Part shown: positions 12,051 through 24,921 of the stretch, piece after piece | How the letters are laid out: each line of letters starts with the position of its first letter | Position numbering within the stretch: position 1 is the first letter of the stretch | Assembly: GCA_018292915.2 (NCBI GenBank) | Contig: JACVVK020000376.1 | Span: forward strand, 572,501 to 636,500 | Origin: Batillaria attramentaria | Taxonomy: Eukaryota > Mollusca > Gastropoda > Batillariidae | DNA length: 64,000 nt | Direction of reading: 5' to 3' | Made by a program: the position numbers and the translations under genes | Notes under the pieces: generated by a model | The model's input: the letters and a program-made list of their open reading frames with translations, nothing else | The model's database searches: none | Told to the model about the DNA's origin: nothing

Positions 12051-12387
12051 AGACTGGGGAACTGCTGACGAAAAAAAAGACTGAAACCTAAGCCAGGGTG
12101 CACAGGCAGCGCCCTGCTCGGGAACCACAAGGGCAACGCTCTACTGCAGAAAACATAGTTTAGCATATTTAAAGACATCTAGTAGCATCTCCTGGCACCC
12201 CTAAGTAATATATATACTGCCTTCGTACTGACATGCAAGTCTTCAAAAATGATGTTAGACTGTCCCACATGGCATTGCACGTGTCATGATGCATTACTGT
12301 TCTCTGGCTGAAACTCAGATTTTTTTTGGCTTAAAGGATAGGAAATTTGACTGAAAATTGCCAAATGACTGAAAACTCCCCAGCCTG
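12051..12387. mobile_element. MITE, AGGCTGGGGAAT-type ends (copy 1)
   Basis: The left end agactggggaac and the right end ctccccagcct are inverted copies of one another. The internal sequence (gactgaaacctaagccaggg, tcttcaaaaatgatgttaga, tggctgaaactcag-like) matches the copy at 18627-19174. Non-coding. The flanking words ataatt and aataat could be a degraded target duplication. A hAT affiliation is possible but not proven. Confidence 0.65.
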
Positions 12388-12867
12388 AATAATAACCTAG
12401 TACAACTGACCTATTGTGTTTTACTTCTAACAAAGCAAAAACTACTACTAGTGGTACGGTACCTAAGTTTACAAAATCATTTTGATTTGGGATTTAGACA
12501 AGGCACAAAGAAGCAATACTAATAAAAAGTACATGAAAATGTTAACATGGAGCGCTACCGATGCTCTGAGACAGAATGGGCAAATGTACAAAAAAGACAT
12601 ACTTCAATCAAGAGAAAAATCTTCCATCTACCAAGTGCAAAAACAATTCGATTCAGTTTAAATTGTCATGAAGCTGTCGCCATTTTCCATCCACTGTAAA
12701 TCAAGTCCACTGATCCCGAGTGGTAAGCACAATCACATTTCAAATGGCCAGCCCTCAGTGTTTTTCGTAACTTTTATTACATGCAAATGTCTATGGCAAC
12801 AGTAAATATATATCTATGTAAGTACATACACCATACAGACATTATCACAGCAGTCATTTCAACATAC

Positions 12868-13018
12868 CGGGGGTGGGTGGGTGTTTGGGAGTTTCAAGTC
12901 CTTTTCCACCACGTATGGGCGATATCAGACGGAGAAACGAGAAAAGGACCCGCACTTCGAACTCACGACCCGAGCATTAAAAGGCAAACGCTCTACCATT
13001 CGGCTATCCCGACTCCCC
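12868..13018 (-). mobile_element. SINE-A, minus strand, with internal deletion
   Basis: It has gggtgggtgggtgtttgg, then ttccaccacgtatgggcgat, and the tRNA-like head gctctaccattcggctatcc. The segment containing aaatatttggccccagcc of other copies is missing between about 12945 and 12955, so this copy is internally deleted. Confidence 0.75.
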
Positions 13019-14109
13019 TTCAACGTGCCGGGTATGGGGTGGCATTTATTAAGAGCAGTTAGCTATGTATAAATTTAAATGAGTGTTTAAAACCAGGAAA
13101 ACTTTTTTTTTTAAACACCCAATTGAAACCTCGTACTGCTACCAGCCATGCTTGGCTGGACGTAAGCGCTTATCCCTCACAATTAATTCCGGCTGGGAAA
13201 GAGCCAGCTGGGCGGAAATTCCAGGCTGAGGAAGGGGAAGCAACCAATAATTCAGTGACATAAGTGTTGACCTAAAGCAAATGCTCTTCTAAATACCACC
13301 CGTGCTGGACCGATTAACATGCAACCACAATGTAGTACAAACCAGCCACATGGGCAAATATGCGAACGTAATGGAAATCTATTGGTAACAGAACTAGTCA
13401 AAGTCTTATGCATGTCCCTGAATCGGTTATTCCCCCCCCCCCCCCAAATCCCCATTGGTCCATAAAACATGAGACTGCTAAATGTCTGCTGCTTGCGCCG
13501 AAAGTGTAAACTGCACAGTAAGGCAGCAAGTCAAGGGTCCTAAATTTTCACGTATATGCATGTACTTCACTTTCAAATGGTTATATGTCAAGAAGAAACA
13601 AAGCCCTTATTTTAAAAAAGAGAAAAAAAAGAAAAGAAAAGAAAATGGACACCGCCACTGTATCCACAGTCAAACACCCTATCCACCCTTATACTCAGAT
13701 CAGTCACAACCACCGCTGTGTTCATGCACCTGTTCTCCGTTTGAAACACATGTTTGAGGAGTGATCCAGAAATGAGGATCCTATTCATGAACGGTGAAGA
13801 GAACATCCAAAATTTACAAAGAATGTGGAACATTGTGGAAATCTCCTGCAAAACAGCCCATGTAGATAAAATGTCAAATGTTTCCTATAGAACACTTGCT
13901 AGACATATTCATTTGCACAAAAACTATATGAAAGTCTGTATTAACATGTACAAATGCTAACAGATCAACATTCTAAATGCTGAAATTGGTCCACTGTTTG
14001 TATATATACTATCACAGCACTCAAAACTTCAGTCAACCAGAACGGTAAAGGCAAGCCATCCCCACATTCATTTCCAGAATCCTTACCATTATCTGGAAAA
14101 AGGGCAAAA
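13019..14109. other. Gene-free stretch, possible distal ROGDI 3' region
   Basis: A C-tract at 13433-13446 and an A-rich tract at 13613-13645. TTTATT (AATAAA on the minus strand) occurs near 13043. Nothing coding recognised. Confidence 0.4.
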
Positions 14110-14654
14110 GTGCCTATGTGACGTCGCTAACTGCAGACTGTCGCTAACTGCAGAAAATTGTAGGTGCATGTGGGAAATAAGGAGCACTCCCCGCACTCCT
14201 CATCTCGTTATACACATTCCGGCGGGACCGCTGTCCTCTGCTGCAATGCCTTTTCCCCCTTTGCCCCAGCAATCTTACATACCCTCTTATTATACTGAAC
14301 AAGGCTTTTGTGGGATTAGCAGCTGCAGCGAAAACAGTAGAAATCTCTGTGATTTCTCTGTGAAATTTGCAGATTTCCTCTGCCGCAAATCACGCGCCTG
14401 TACCTCGCGCGCACTCGAGGTCAAGGTCAGCACCGCATTAGTTCGGGAGTTCTCATTAAATTATCAGGCAACGCAAATTATTAAACTACGTTATGTTTGC
14501 TGCTTTTATTGATCAACAAATCCTTAGGTGGAGGCGTGTTAACATTATCACTGTGATTTAATTACCAAATTAGTGATGTATCCCAGTTATCATCAGTTTC
14601 TGCGATCTGTCTGCAGTTAGCGACAGTCTGCAGTTAGTGACGTCACATGCCTAT
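14110..14654. mobile_element. MITE with 37-bp inverted ends and 8-bp target duplication
   Basis: The element itself is 14118-14646 (529 bp). Its ends are inverted copies of 37 bases with one mismatch, starting GTGACGTC(A/G)CTAACTGCAG and containing the word CTAACTGCAGACTGTCG twice in part. The flanks gtgcctat (14110-14117) and atgcctat (14647-14654) are a target duplication with one mismatch; 8 bp fits hAT or P-like elements (family knowledge). The outermost right end contains the palindrome GTGACGTCAC, a perfect CRE-type site. The element sits about 210 bp past the ROGDI stop codon, on the 3' side, and carries TTTATT at 14505-14510 (AATAAA for a minus-strand transcript). Confidence 0.82.
14505..14510 (-). 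terminator. Candidate polyadenylation signal for ROGDI (AATAAA)
   Basis: This is the first canonical AATAAA on the minus strand after the ROGDI stop codon, 349 bases downstream, and it lies inside the MITE of 14118-14646. An ATTAAA variant is also inside the same element near 14557. Use of either is inference; transcript ends would decide. Confidence 0.4.
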
Positions 14655-14858
14655 CAAATCCAGGCTCTTAAGCCCTTTCTCCAGATAATGATACACCACT
14701 AGGTGCGTGCATGTATCTGGATTCAAGTAAACATTTCAGCAGCATTGTAAGCCAACACAGAGCGATTCTGGCTTCTGATTCTTGACACACACAATGCAGA
14801 TCTTCTTTGCATTTGCACCCACACCAACACCACCATCACCACGACTTAATAGCCGTCC

Positions 14859-14997
14859 TCATCTGTCATTCACAAAGGGTTGAACTCCATCAAACATGCA
14901 AACGGCTGCTATCTGCAAAGAATCAAAAAGAAAAGAATGATAATGAATAAGACTTCAGAAAATATTAATCTACAGTATTATTTTACACTCTAATCCT

Positions 14998-15078
<81 letters not shown>

Positions 15079-16465
15079 GTGCAGGCGCCACACTTTAGCA
15101 TATTTTTACTTTTTACTAGAGCTGTATGTGAAATACACAATGCACAATAATTAAACTCATCATCCCAAAAAAATGGCAAAATAATGATCACCTTCAAGAC
15201 CAAAACAATTCAAAACAGGACAATGCCATTCACATTTGCAATATTCTGATGTGCAGCACGCATGACTTTAGAAAGGGTTTTGTGGTTGTTAAGCCACAGA
15301 CATGACCGTGTATAACCAAATTTTAAACTTACCGAAGCATGCTGCACTGACTGTGAACCTCCAGCAAAGAAATAGTCCTTACCTTGTCTTTAAGTTGCTG
15401 GCACTGCTGAAGGGCTAAGGTGAAACAGATCATGGCTTCGTTCAGCCACTGCACAACACACTCCATCTGCAACCATGAACACTTACATACTAATATCATG
15501 CACATACATGTGCCTGTTAAGCTCTTGACAGCTGTTTAACAGAATCCATATCAGACAGTTCTGATATGGAGTTATGACTCAAAACATTTAGTTAAAGATA
15601 TTTTATGACATAAAACATGGACTCGGACAGCGTTTAAAGGCCAATTTGCAGTGCAAGCAAGCACTTGAACCAGTTACTTCCCTTGCACTTTAGCAGTCAT
15701 GGGTTGTTTTTGTATGAGCCCACTTCCTTTCTGGCATTTCTCTGACAAACAAATCTCAAACATTCTGTGGCTCCAGCCTCAACAGCAGAAAGTGAGATCA
15801 CTCAGAGCGAGAACGGCTCTTCAGTCATGCAAGATGCAAGTCCGCTACGCCCAATTTAAAAAATGTATCGATAAAAGTACAGAACTGAGACAAGAAAAAC
15901 AACAACACAGATGTAACCAGTTCCTCGCCACACTAAAAGAGTGCTGATATCATTCATCTTCTGTGTCTGTGCACTGATTTTGTTGGACTTTCTCGTTCTG
16001 ACTGTTTTCACATTTCAGAGTGGCATTGTATAGCGAATGGTTCAACTTTACTATTTCTATTACCTATGATATCACGTACCTGCAATCTCTGTGTGATATC
16101 CAGCTTGTGCCGGCCGTTGGTGTGTAAGTAGTAGATGCCCAAGATGACCTTACAGCCGTGAATGTAAAACGACAATGCTGTGTCTTGAGGGGCTGGAGGC
16201 TGGAAGATTTGCTAGGGAAACAATAAAACAGAGTAATGTAGCAAACATGCAATGGTAAGTATGCAACAGGAACATTTTGAAAATCAAATGTTTACGAAAA
16301 AAATGCCAGTGAAAGTATTGACTCAAGTTCCAATACAGGAAAACAAATGTGTTGTTTTATACACTGATCATTTATAGTTGAAAAGAAAAGAAACTTGTCA
16401 GTTTTTTTCCATCTCTCCCTTATATGTTTTGTGGGCACGAACACACACACACACACACACACACA

Positions 16466-16509
<44 letters not shown>

Positions 16510-18163
16510 TATTCACCAACTCACCATATTCTTACTGTGGACCAATTCATACAAAGACTTTCGCTTTGGGACAGATAGACTGGAGTGACTTTCGCGCACA
16601 CTATCCATTATAGAGTCAAGCAACTGGAAAGACAGACAAAAAACAATATGCAACAGAATATTTTGCAGATGAAAAACAGACCAAAAAATATATGTTAGTC
16701 TTACAATCAAATCACTTTTTGCATTTGCTGCACCAATGCAACATCAGAAGATTTCACCAAATCAAGCTGAAAAGAGTCATGATCAGTCAAAGCTTCAATT
16801 TTTTTTTTTTTTTTTTTTTAATCTGTACACAGCACTTAGTTCTACTTACTTTAAGTTTCTGCTACAAGTAATTCCTGAACCTGCACTTTGTGCTTGATGG
16901 CAGACCTTTTGTCCCACCTGAAACTGTGGAAACTATGCAAACTCTGTCCAAATGACTATTATTAAACAGAAACAAGCTCTGCTTACTTTTGTGACCTCCT
17001 CTGCTGAGCTGAACTTGTAACCTCGTTCTCTCCTCCCAGCTATTTCAACGGCCTCCTGAAGATGGTTAGCAGCATCTTGTATCTGGGGCAAAAGCAACAG
17101 ACAATGTTAATAATTCTAGTGCACATTATCATGACGTAGGTCACAGTAGAAATAACTAGAGAGGCAGAAGCCTCCATGGCTCCCTTGTGACACAGGTCAA
17201 GGTCATTCACAAAAGTATGTTTGTAAAGCTCTTATCACTATCCAGTATCATGCTAAGTGATGTGTCTGGTGCTCTGAGTTCCTGGCAATATTACAATTTT
17301 CCCCAAAACAGTTTGTACAGCCTTGACCTTTGGTCAAAGTCATTCAAAAGAGATCTCATCAATGTCTATCATCATGCCAAGTTTGATGCCTCTAGCATTT
17401 GTAGTTCCTCCGAAAACAGTAATGTTAAAATTCACAACAGACAGCTTTAATGACCTTGACCTTCAGTCAAGGTCATTCAGAAAGGTAGGTCTCATTGCTG
17501 TCTATCATCACGCCTCATTTGGTGCCTCTACTGTTTGTTGTTTTAAAGAAAATGCCAAGGTTAAAGTTTCCCAAAAAAAACACGCTTGCATGACCTTGAC
17601 CTTGACTAAAAGTCACTGAACACAGGTATGTCTGTAAAGGTGCTGCCAATGTCAATCATCGCACATAGTTTGATGCTTCTGATTCTTCTAGATACTGATA
17701 AAATGCAAAATATGTAAAATTTCCGAACACTGTTTCAATGACCTTGACCTTCAGTCAAGGTCATTTAAGATGGTATGTGTGCATAGGTCTTATCACTGTC
17801 TATCAGCATGCCAGGTTTGGCACCTCTGCTGTTCATTGTTTCTGAGAAAATGCCAATGTTAAGGTTTCACAAAACTATCTTGTACGGCCTTGACCTTGAC
17901 AGAAGGTCACTGACTACATGTATATCTGTAAAGTTCTTATCAATGTCTATCATCATGCAAAGTTTAAAACCTCTGGCATTTGTAGATTACGAGAAAATGC
18001 CAATGTAAAATTTTCAAACAGAGAGCTTTAGTGACCTTGACCTTGGGTCAAGGTCATTCAAAATGATATGTTTTGAAAGGTCTTGTGCTAGTCTATCAGC
18101 ATGCCAAGTTTGGTGCCTCTACTGTTTGTAGATTCTGAGAAAATGACAACGTTAAAGTTTTCT

Positions 18164-18214
<51 letters not shown>

Positions 18215-20786
18215 GACAGACAGACAGACGACGGAGGGTTAATACATAGACTCCCATTGTTACACAAGGGAGCCAAAAATCCTGACTATGTTCTACCTTC
18301 TTGTGGCTGTAGAACTGAGATGAATTAGTTTGATTTTACTTATCCATTTTGTTTTTCTTGCAATTACACAAAGTCATTATGATATACACCGTACAACACA
18401 CCTGTTGCAATTTCCAATGCTCTGGTGGGCGAATGCCTGTCCGGTGCATATTCTGGGTGTCTTTGCCAGCTTTTTGCCGTATGGAAAGGTCCTGTATAAG
18501 AAGAAAATTTTACGCATGTTAAGTCTGCTGTGACTATCCTGATATGTATGCAAACGCAGAGCTTCACAGAGACCTGCCATTTAGTGAGAGGCATCAGAAT
18601 TGATGGATTACACAAAAGATCTAGACTAGGCTGGGGAATAACTGAGGGAAAAAAAAGACTGAAACCTAGGCTGGGGTGTAGAGGCAGCACCCTACTAGAG
18701 AAACACATGGGCAAGGCACCACTTAAGGTACAAATTTAGCATTTTAAAAAGGCATTCAGTAGCCTCTCCTGGCACCCAAACGCAAACTTCTGCCTTGATA
18801 CCGACGTGCAAGTCTTCAAAAATGAAGTTAGAGTGTCCCATATGGGATTACATGTTACAGGGTTGCACATTTAAGTCGGTCCCAGGACATTGACCTATAA
18901 AAATTTCAAATGTCCTATTTTTCCAACCTCAAGCGGACATTTGTCCTATTAAAATTTTTATTGCCACTAAGTGGCCAGGACACTGTGTCCTATCACTTTG
19001 CTGTTTCCAGGACACTTTGTCCTATAGAAGCTGTGGAAAATGTGCAACCCTGCATGTATCTGGATACATGAATGTGTGTGTGTGCATCCTTTCTCCTTCT
19101 TCCTTTTCTTTAGCTGAAACTTAGGTTTTGGGGTTATTTGGCTGAAAACTGCCAAATGAAAATTCCCCAGCCTGCTAGACATTACAACTGTACATCATCA
19201 CTCATTCAGCTAACTGCTAATCAAAATTCATGAATTACAATGTGGCTTTTAGAGGCACACAGTACTTCATACTCAAGGGGGTGAGCAGTGGTCTAATAGG
19301 TAGTGTGTCAGACTTAGCCACTGCACTGCTGATTGGCCGTCCCCAGCCTAGGTACAGCTTGTGATATGTGATACCGCCTTTTTCTTGCTACCGGGCTGCT
19401 CATCGGGGGTTTCTCTCTGGGATATCTGGCTTTCCTCATCCAGCAAAATTGAAAAATAGCAGATGCTACTGGGTGGCGCTGCACCGCGGCAACATGCTTC
19501 CCCAGGAGAAGGCAGCCAGAATTTCCCGATAGGGATAATAGGATAAAAAAGCAGTTTAAAAAAAAAAAAAAAAAGGTCAACAGATACTGGCACAAATATT
19601 GTGCACTGTAATTTCAAATGACTCTAATCCTGATGTTTTCCTTTTAATCCCCCCCCCCCCCCACCACACCAGTTGATCAGCACTACAACCTAAAAGTTAC
19701 AATCAGTTCTCACAAGGTAACTTATGTCAAAATGCAGTTGGGTACAGATTCCTCTTCCTGCATACTTACTGCCTCTGTGATACTGTCTCCGATGATTGTT
19801 ATCATGCATTTAGGGTTCGCCGTGGCATGTGCAGGACTGGAATCACAGCAAAACATTTTGTAATCTCTCTACATAAATGAACAGTGTCTGTCTGCCTGTC
19901 TGTCAGTCTGTGCGTGCATGATAAAACCTGACTTAGCGTTCTCACATCACGATCAAAATTGGTGGGTGTACTCAAGGGAACCCCTGGCTCGTTCTGGCAG
20001 AAAAAGATTTTGGTCAATCAGAGTTGAATGCCCTTTTCCACCACGTACAGCCAAACAGGGAGACCACGAAACACAATTTAGAGTTAAATAATTCATTGTC
20101 ACATCGTGATAAAAATTGGTGGCTGTACTCGGGGGACCCCAGAGATATTACGGCTGGAAAAAATTCTAGGAAAATCGGAGTTGACGTCTTTTTCCATCAT
20201 GCACATATCGCCAAACAGGGAGACAACATCACAATCAAAATTGGTGGGCGTACTCAGGGGGACCCCAGAAACATCATGGTGCGAAAACTCTCGGAAAATC
20301 GGAGTTGACATTCTTATCCACCATGTATCACCAAACAGGAAGACAAGAAAACATAATTTTGATGCACAATTTGTTACCATCCACTTAATGGGCTTTGTGA
20401 CAAACTCGCAAGGCAAATTATCTTTTTCAGCTCCCTGCAAACAAACCACATGCTCTAGCCTGTGCAACACACTTAGGGAGACTTACCGCCAGAGCCTGGG
20501 GTTACAGATACTACCTCTATAAACAGATGGATGGGAGATTCTGTATCCATTCATGAAAGTGGTGCAAAAGGCCCTTATCAAACAGAAATCTGCCTTTTTT
20601 TTTTTTTTTTAGCACCTGTTTGTTCTAAATTTTTTTCCTGTACATGTATATGTTGCCATTTACAAAGGGCACAGAATCACACTACTATATCCAGGAAAGT
20701 GGTTGATATTCACAATATGATGTGGAATTTGCAGCATGCACGCACACATGAAAGCAAGCACACACACACAAATACGCACACGCACA

Positions 20787-20846
<60 letters not shown>

Positions 20847-21006
20847 TTAACATGTACCAAAAAAAAAACAAAAAAAACAAACTGATGCAATTAAGAATAG
20901 CAGGCACCTGTTACCATAGCAAGAGGCATTAAAAAAAAAAAAATGAATTAAGTGTTCAGAGCCCTCACTTAACATAATGTCCTCACACACACGCATGAGC
21001 ATATAT

Positions 21007-21039
<33 letters not shown>

Positions 21040-23393
21040 GAATGCAATAAAGAGGAACAGACGGCTGTTACTATAACAGGAGACAAGCAGAGCAGCAGTG
21101 CTTAGTGACACCACTATAACATAATGACAACCTAAGTAAAAAATAAAAAAATAAATCACCTCATCATAGGACAAGTGAGCAAGAGCTTTCGTTGTGAGCT
21201 GTTGCTTAATTCCACACCTGTCTGATCCTCATCAAGACCTGAAACACACGAAAAACAATGATAAAAATAAATAGGAAAATACAGGGCCGCTACACAGTTG
21301 CATTATTTCATATGGTAGTTATATATGTGTATGTACTGGCATTTCAAGAGTCAAAAAGCTCACTCTATTATACCTGATTTACAATATATACATATGAAGT
21401 GGCCTACTTATGTGCATGTTACACATACCATGATTTCCGATTGGTACAGGAAAACAGCTGCAACATTCCTGAAAAGACAAAAAAATAAAAAAAAACCAGT
21501 AGTCAGTGGTTTCTCCACACAATTACATACACAGTATAATGAAGCAGTGATTACTGGTAATATGGAATGAGGTCAACTGTCAACAAAAGTCTCCGCTTTG
21601 ACAAAACCACGTATAATTGTTTGCAAATGTTCTCTAATCGCTCAAGACAGGTGGTCGCTTGTTGGAGGTTTTACCATATATATATGCAAAGCTGATCAGA
21701 GCAGAAAGGCGGCCACCAGAGCAAGCCTGCAGGCGCACCCTCTGACTGAAGCTAGTGCTTCATGAGCTTAAAGACCCTCAAGTTGTCAAGCATATTACAC
21801 TCCATTGATCCGTGCCAGTTCTGATGGCTTCGATGGCCATCACGTCAAATGTTTGGCTTCCCAAAGGAATTGCCTGAGGGCGAGAAAGCAAGTTGCCTTT
21901 CAGAGATCTGTCTGCCCGGAGCAGAATTCCATCAGCTGTGAATGTCAACTGGTGGTTCAATACAGAAGATTCCCCAGGGAGTTTGTAACAGTGAGAAGAG
22001 ACTGGCTCAAATGCATCCAACGGACACTGATATTAATATTATGTGACAGTTGTTGGGGAGAAAACAGTCTGGACGTTTATAGTCAGATCACTATGTACAT
22101 GTACCTATATTCGTCCAGACCTCACAAAGGTACAACCTCAAGGTACATGTATCCTCTATCCCAAGGTCAAACACAGTAATGCACCTTAAACGTCATTAAA
22201 ATAGCTGTAAGAAATGTCGAAACATTCCCACGCAAATAAGCTGTAAATATCAAACATGTAATTAACAGGTCAGCTGTCCTACTGACTGCATGCACAGTAA
22301 AAAAAAGAAAAAAGAAAAAAAAAAGGCGGAACATGATAAGCAACCAAAGTATAAATTACAATGATCATAAACACATCAACAAACCTGTCACAGCACATAG
22401 AAAGTTAAGTGCTACATAAGGTCAGTGCAAGATTGTTGTGGTCAAAGCCCACAAATATCGACTGAGTTTTAGGTACAGATTTTTTTAAAACTTTTTTTTT
22501 ACATTCACATATCACACTACCACTGAATTTAAGCCTCTATGTTTGTAACACGGCTGAGATGGAAAACTGTCGCTTTCTAACGTTGTTTGCCAGATAAAAG
22601 GATGTTTCATTTGGCAATTTCGACCATTTTCTGGCTTATAAAATTAGAGAAATATAACTTTCTTTGAGCCTACAATCCACTTTTGAAGAGACTGGGGCTC
22701 GAAAAAGCTGATAAAAATACATGTAGCAACCAATCAGTGCCATCCAGTTGGTACAGTACTCAGTCCGAAACCAAACGACGTGTATGCTCAGTATATGCAT
22801 TACACTTCTAGAACAACTTATAATTATGCCAACCAGAGGCAAAACAATGTTCTCAGATGCTACACTGTAACCCAAGTTACTGATTCTGATGCACAGATTC
22901 AGTGCATTTGATGAAAAGTTTTCCGCACCCTGTTGCATGCCTGCCTGCCTTATGTGATGAGACTTTAAAATCTCTTCCCACTGAACTTTACAAACATAAG
23001 CTTGTTTTTACTGTCTAGCCTGGCTCCACAATCGATGAAGATTTCCAATTTCAGTACATAAGGGTTAATAGCAGCTTCCTGGGCCATGAGACTGAAGTGA
23101 TAGGAAAATCCCTGGAATAACCCTGCCAGAGGATGCGAAATATTTACATCTATCTATAAAGATCAGTCAATACCGACATTCACCTCTACGCCATAAGATT
23201 GAAGTGATAGGAAAATCCCTGGAATAACCTTGCCAGGGATTGTGAAATATCTGCATTTGTCTATAGATACAGATCGATCAATACTGGCACTGGCCTCTGT
23301 GCCAAAGCTTCAGGAAGTGGAGCAAAACATTCATTACTAAATTCAGCACACAAATTCATGGAAATCTCTATTGACTGCATGGAGAAAAGTGAA

Positions 23394-23443
<50 letters not shown>

Positions 23444-24880
23444 ATGAGTGCGCGAGTACATGCGCCTGTGTGTCAAAATCAATACCTGTACTGACATGAA
23501 AAAAAAAGACAAATATTTATCTTGCCCATTTCTATATTTATCTTGCCGATTTTTATATTTTGTGTGGAATTGCACCCTACCCCTGCAGAACAAGAAATAC
23601 ATGTAATATAACATGAATAATGGACACACGCTGCGAAGGGAAAACAGCTGCACAGGAAGAGAAATGTAACAGGTGGCCCTGACCTGAAGTGTGTGCTGAA
23701 TGTCCTCCAGAACTGAGTGAACCTCTTCCCTCAGCAACCACCTCAGTTCCTCCTGCTGCAACACAAGGAAAAGTGTACGCACAGGCCAGCCTTCCTGTAA
23801 TGCTCTCAATCTACATGCATTTTTTCTTCTATTTTTAGTGTTTTATATACTGTATATATTGATATCAGACAAAAGAGTTTCAGAGACTATAAGAACACAT
23901 GACACATTTGAATATTATGGTTATATACATGTACACATACATGAAAAAAGATGTGGGATTAAAGGTCTCTTAACCAGTCTACATGCATCTGTTGAAACGA
24001 TTTTAAAAAATAAAATAAATAAATAAAACGGTTTCTGAACCAGGAGGAGCAGGTTAAGCACAGACGATATGATTATGTTAAACAGGGAAAGACAGAAAGA
24101 GGCTTGGTTTAACAGCTTTTTTTAAAAAACATTAATGATTAAATAGGTGGCTACATGATTATGTCTGCAGGAGATTATGTAAGTACAGTGAATGTGCTGC
24201 AAAATTAATACAGAAGAACACAATAATCATTCACTCTAGATTAAGCATGTTCCACAAGACCAGCCAAAGGAAAACAATATCTTTCTTTCCCCCAAGTCCT
24301 TCGCCAGTTACATGCTCTGTTAAATTGGATGGGCCCAAGCGCCAAAGTCAATGATACCTAATCCAATAAAAAGATCACATTGGCACTGTACCTCTTCTCC
24401 TGGACAGAGCACCCTGCACGGCAATCAATATGGTCTTGTTGGTTTTGTCTCTTGTGGGCAACACCACTGCCCATCTTTCTACTCTAACAACACTGGTTAG
24501 GGGTTGGGGGTAGGTAGGAGGAATGCGGGACTGAAATTGTGAAAAGCATGGTAACGCAAATGGTGCATGGGTTTTCTGGGGTCCCCCCCCCCCCCCCCCA
24601 ATTAATTTCCTACTAATATTAGTAGTATGTTTTTTTCACGTGGGTGTGCATGTCTGTATGTATGGGGAACCGGGGTAGCCGAATGGTAGAGCGTTGGACA
24701 TCTAATGCTCGGGTCGTGAGTTCGTATCCCAGCTGGGGCCAAATATTTGTGCTGGCTTTTTCATCGTTGCCCAGTCTTTGGTATCGCCCGTGTGTGGTGG
24801 AAAAGGACGTTAAACCCTCAAATACCCACCCACCTGCATGTCTGTATGTTTAGCAAGAGAGTCTATGCACACACACATAC

Positions 24881-24921
<41 letters not shown>

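Noticed and set aside
20024..20522. Overlapping frames of 94-138 residues
   Set aside because: They run through diverged tandem repeats in a ROGDI intron and change with each repeat unit.
21778..22020. Minus-strand frame of 80 residues in a ROGDI intron
   Set aside because: It does not match ROGDI, no splice pattern links it to neighbours, and the ROGDI exons on both sides join in phase without it.
22636..22938. Minus-strand frame of 100 residues in a ROGDI intron
   Set aside because: No domain resemblance, and not needed for the ROGDI model.
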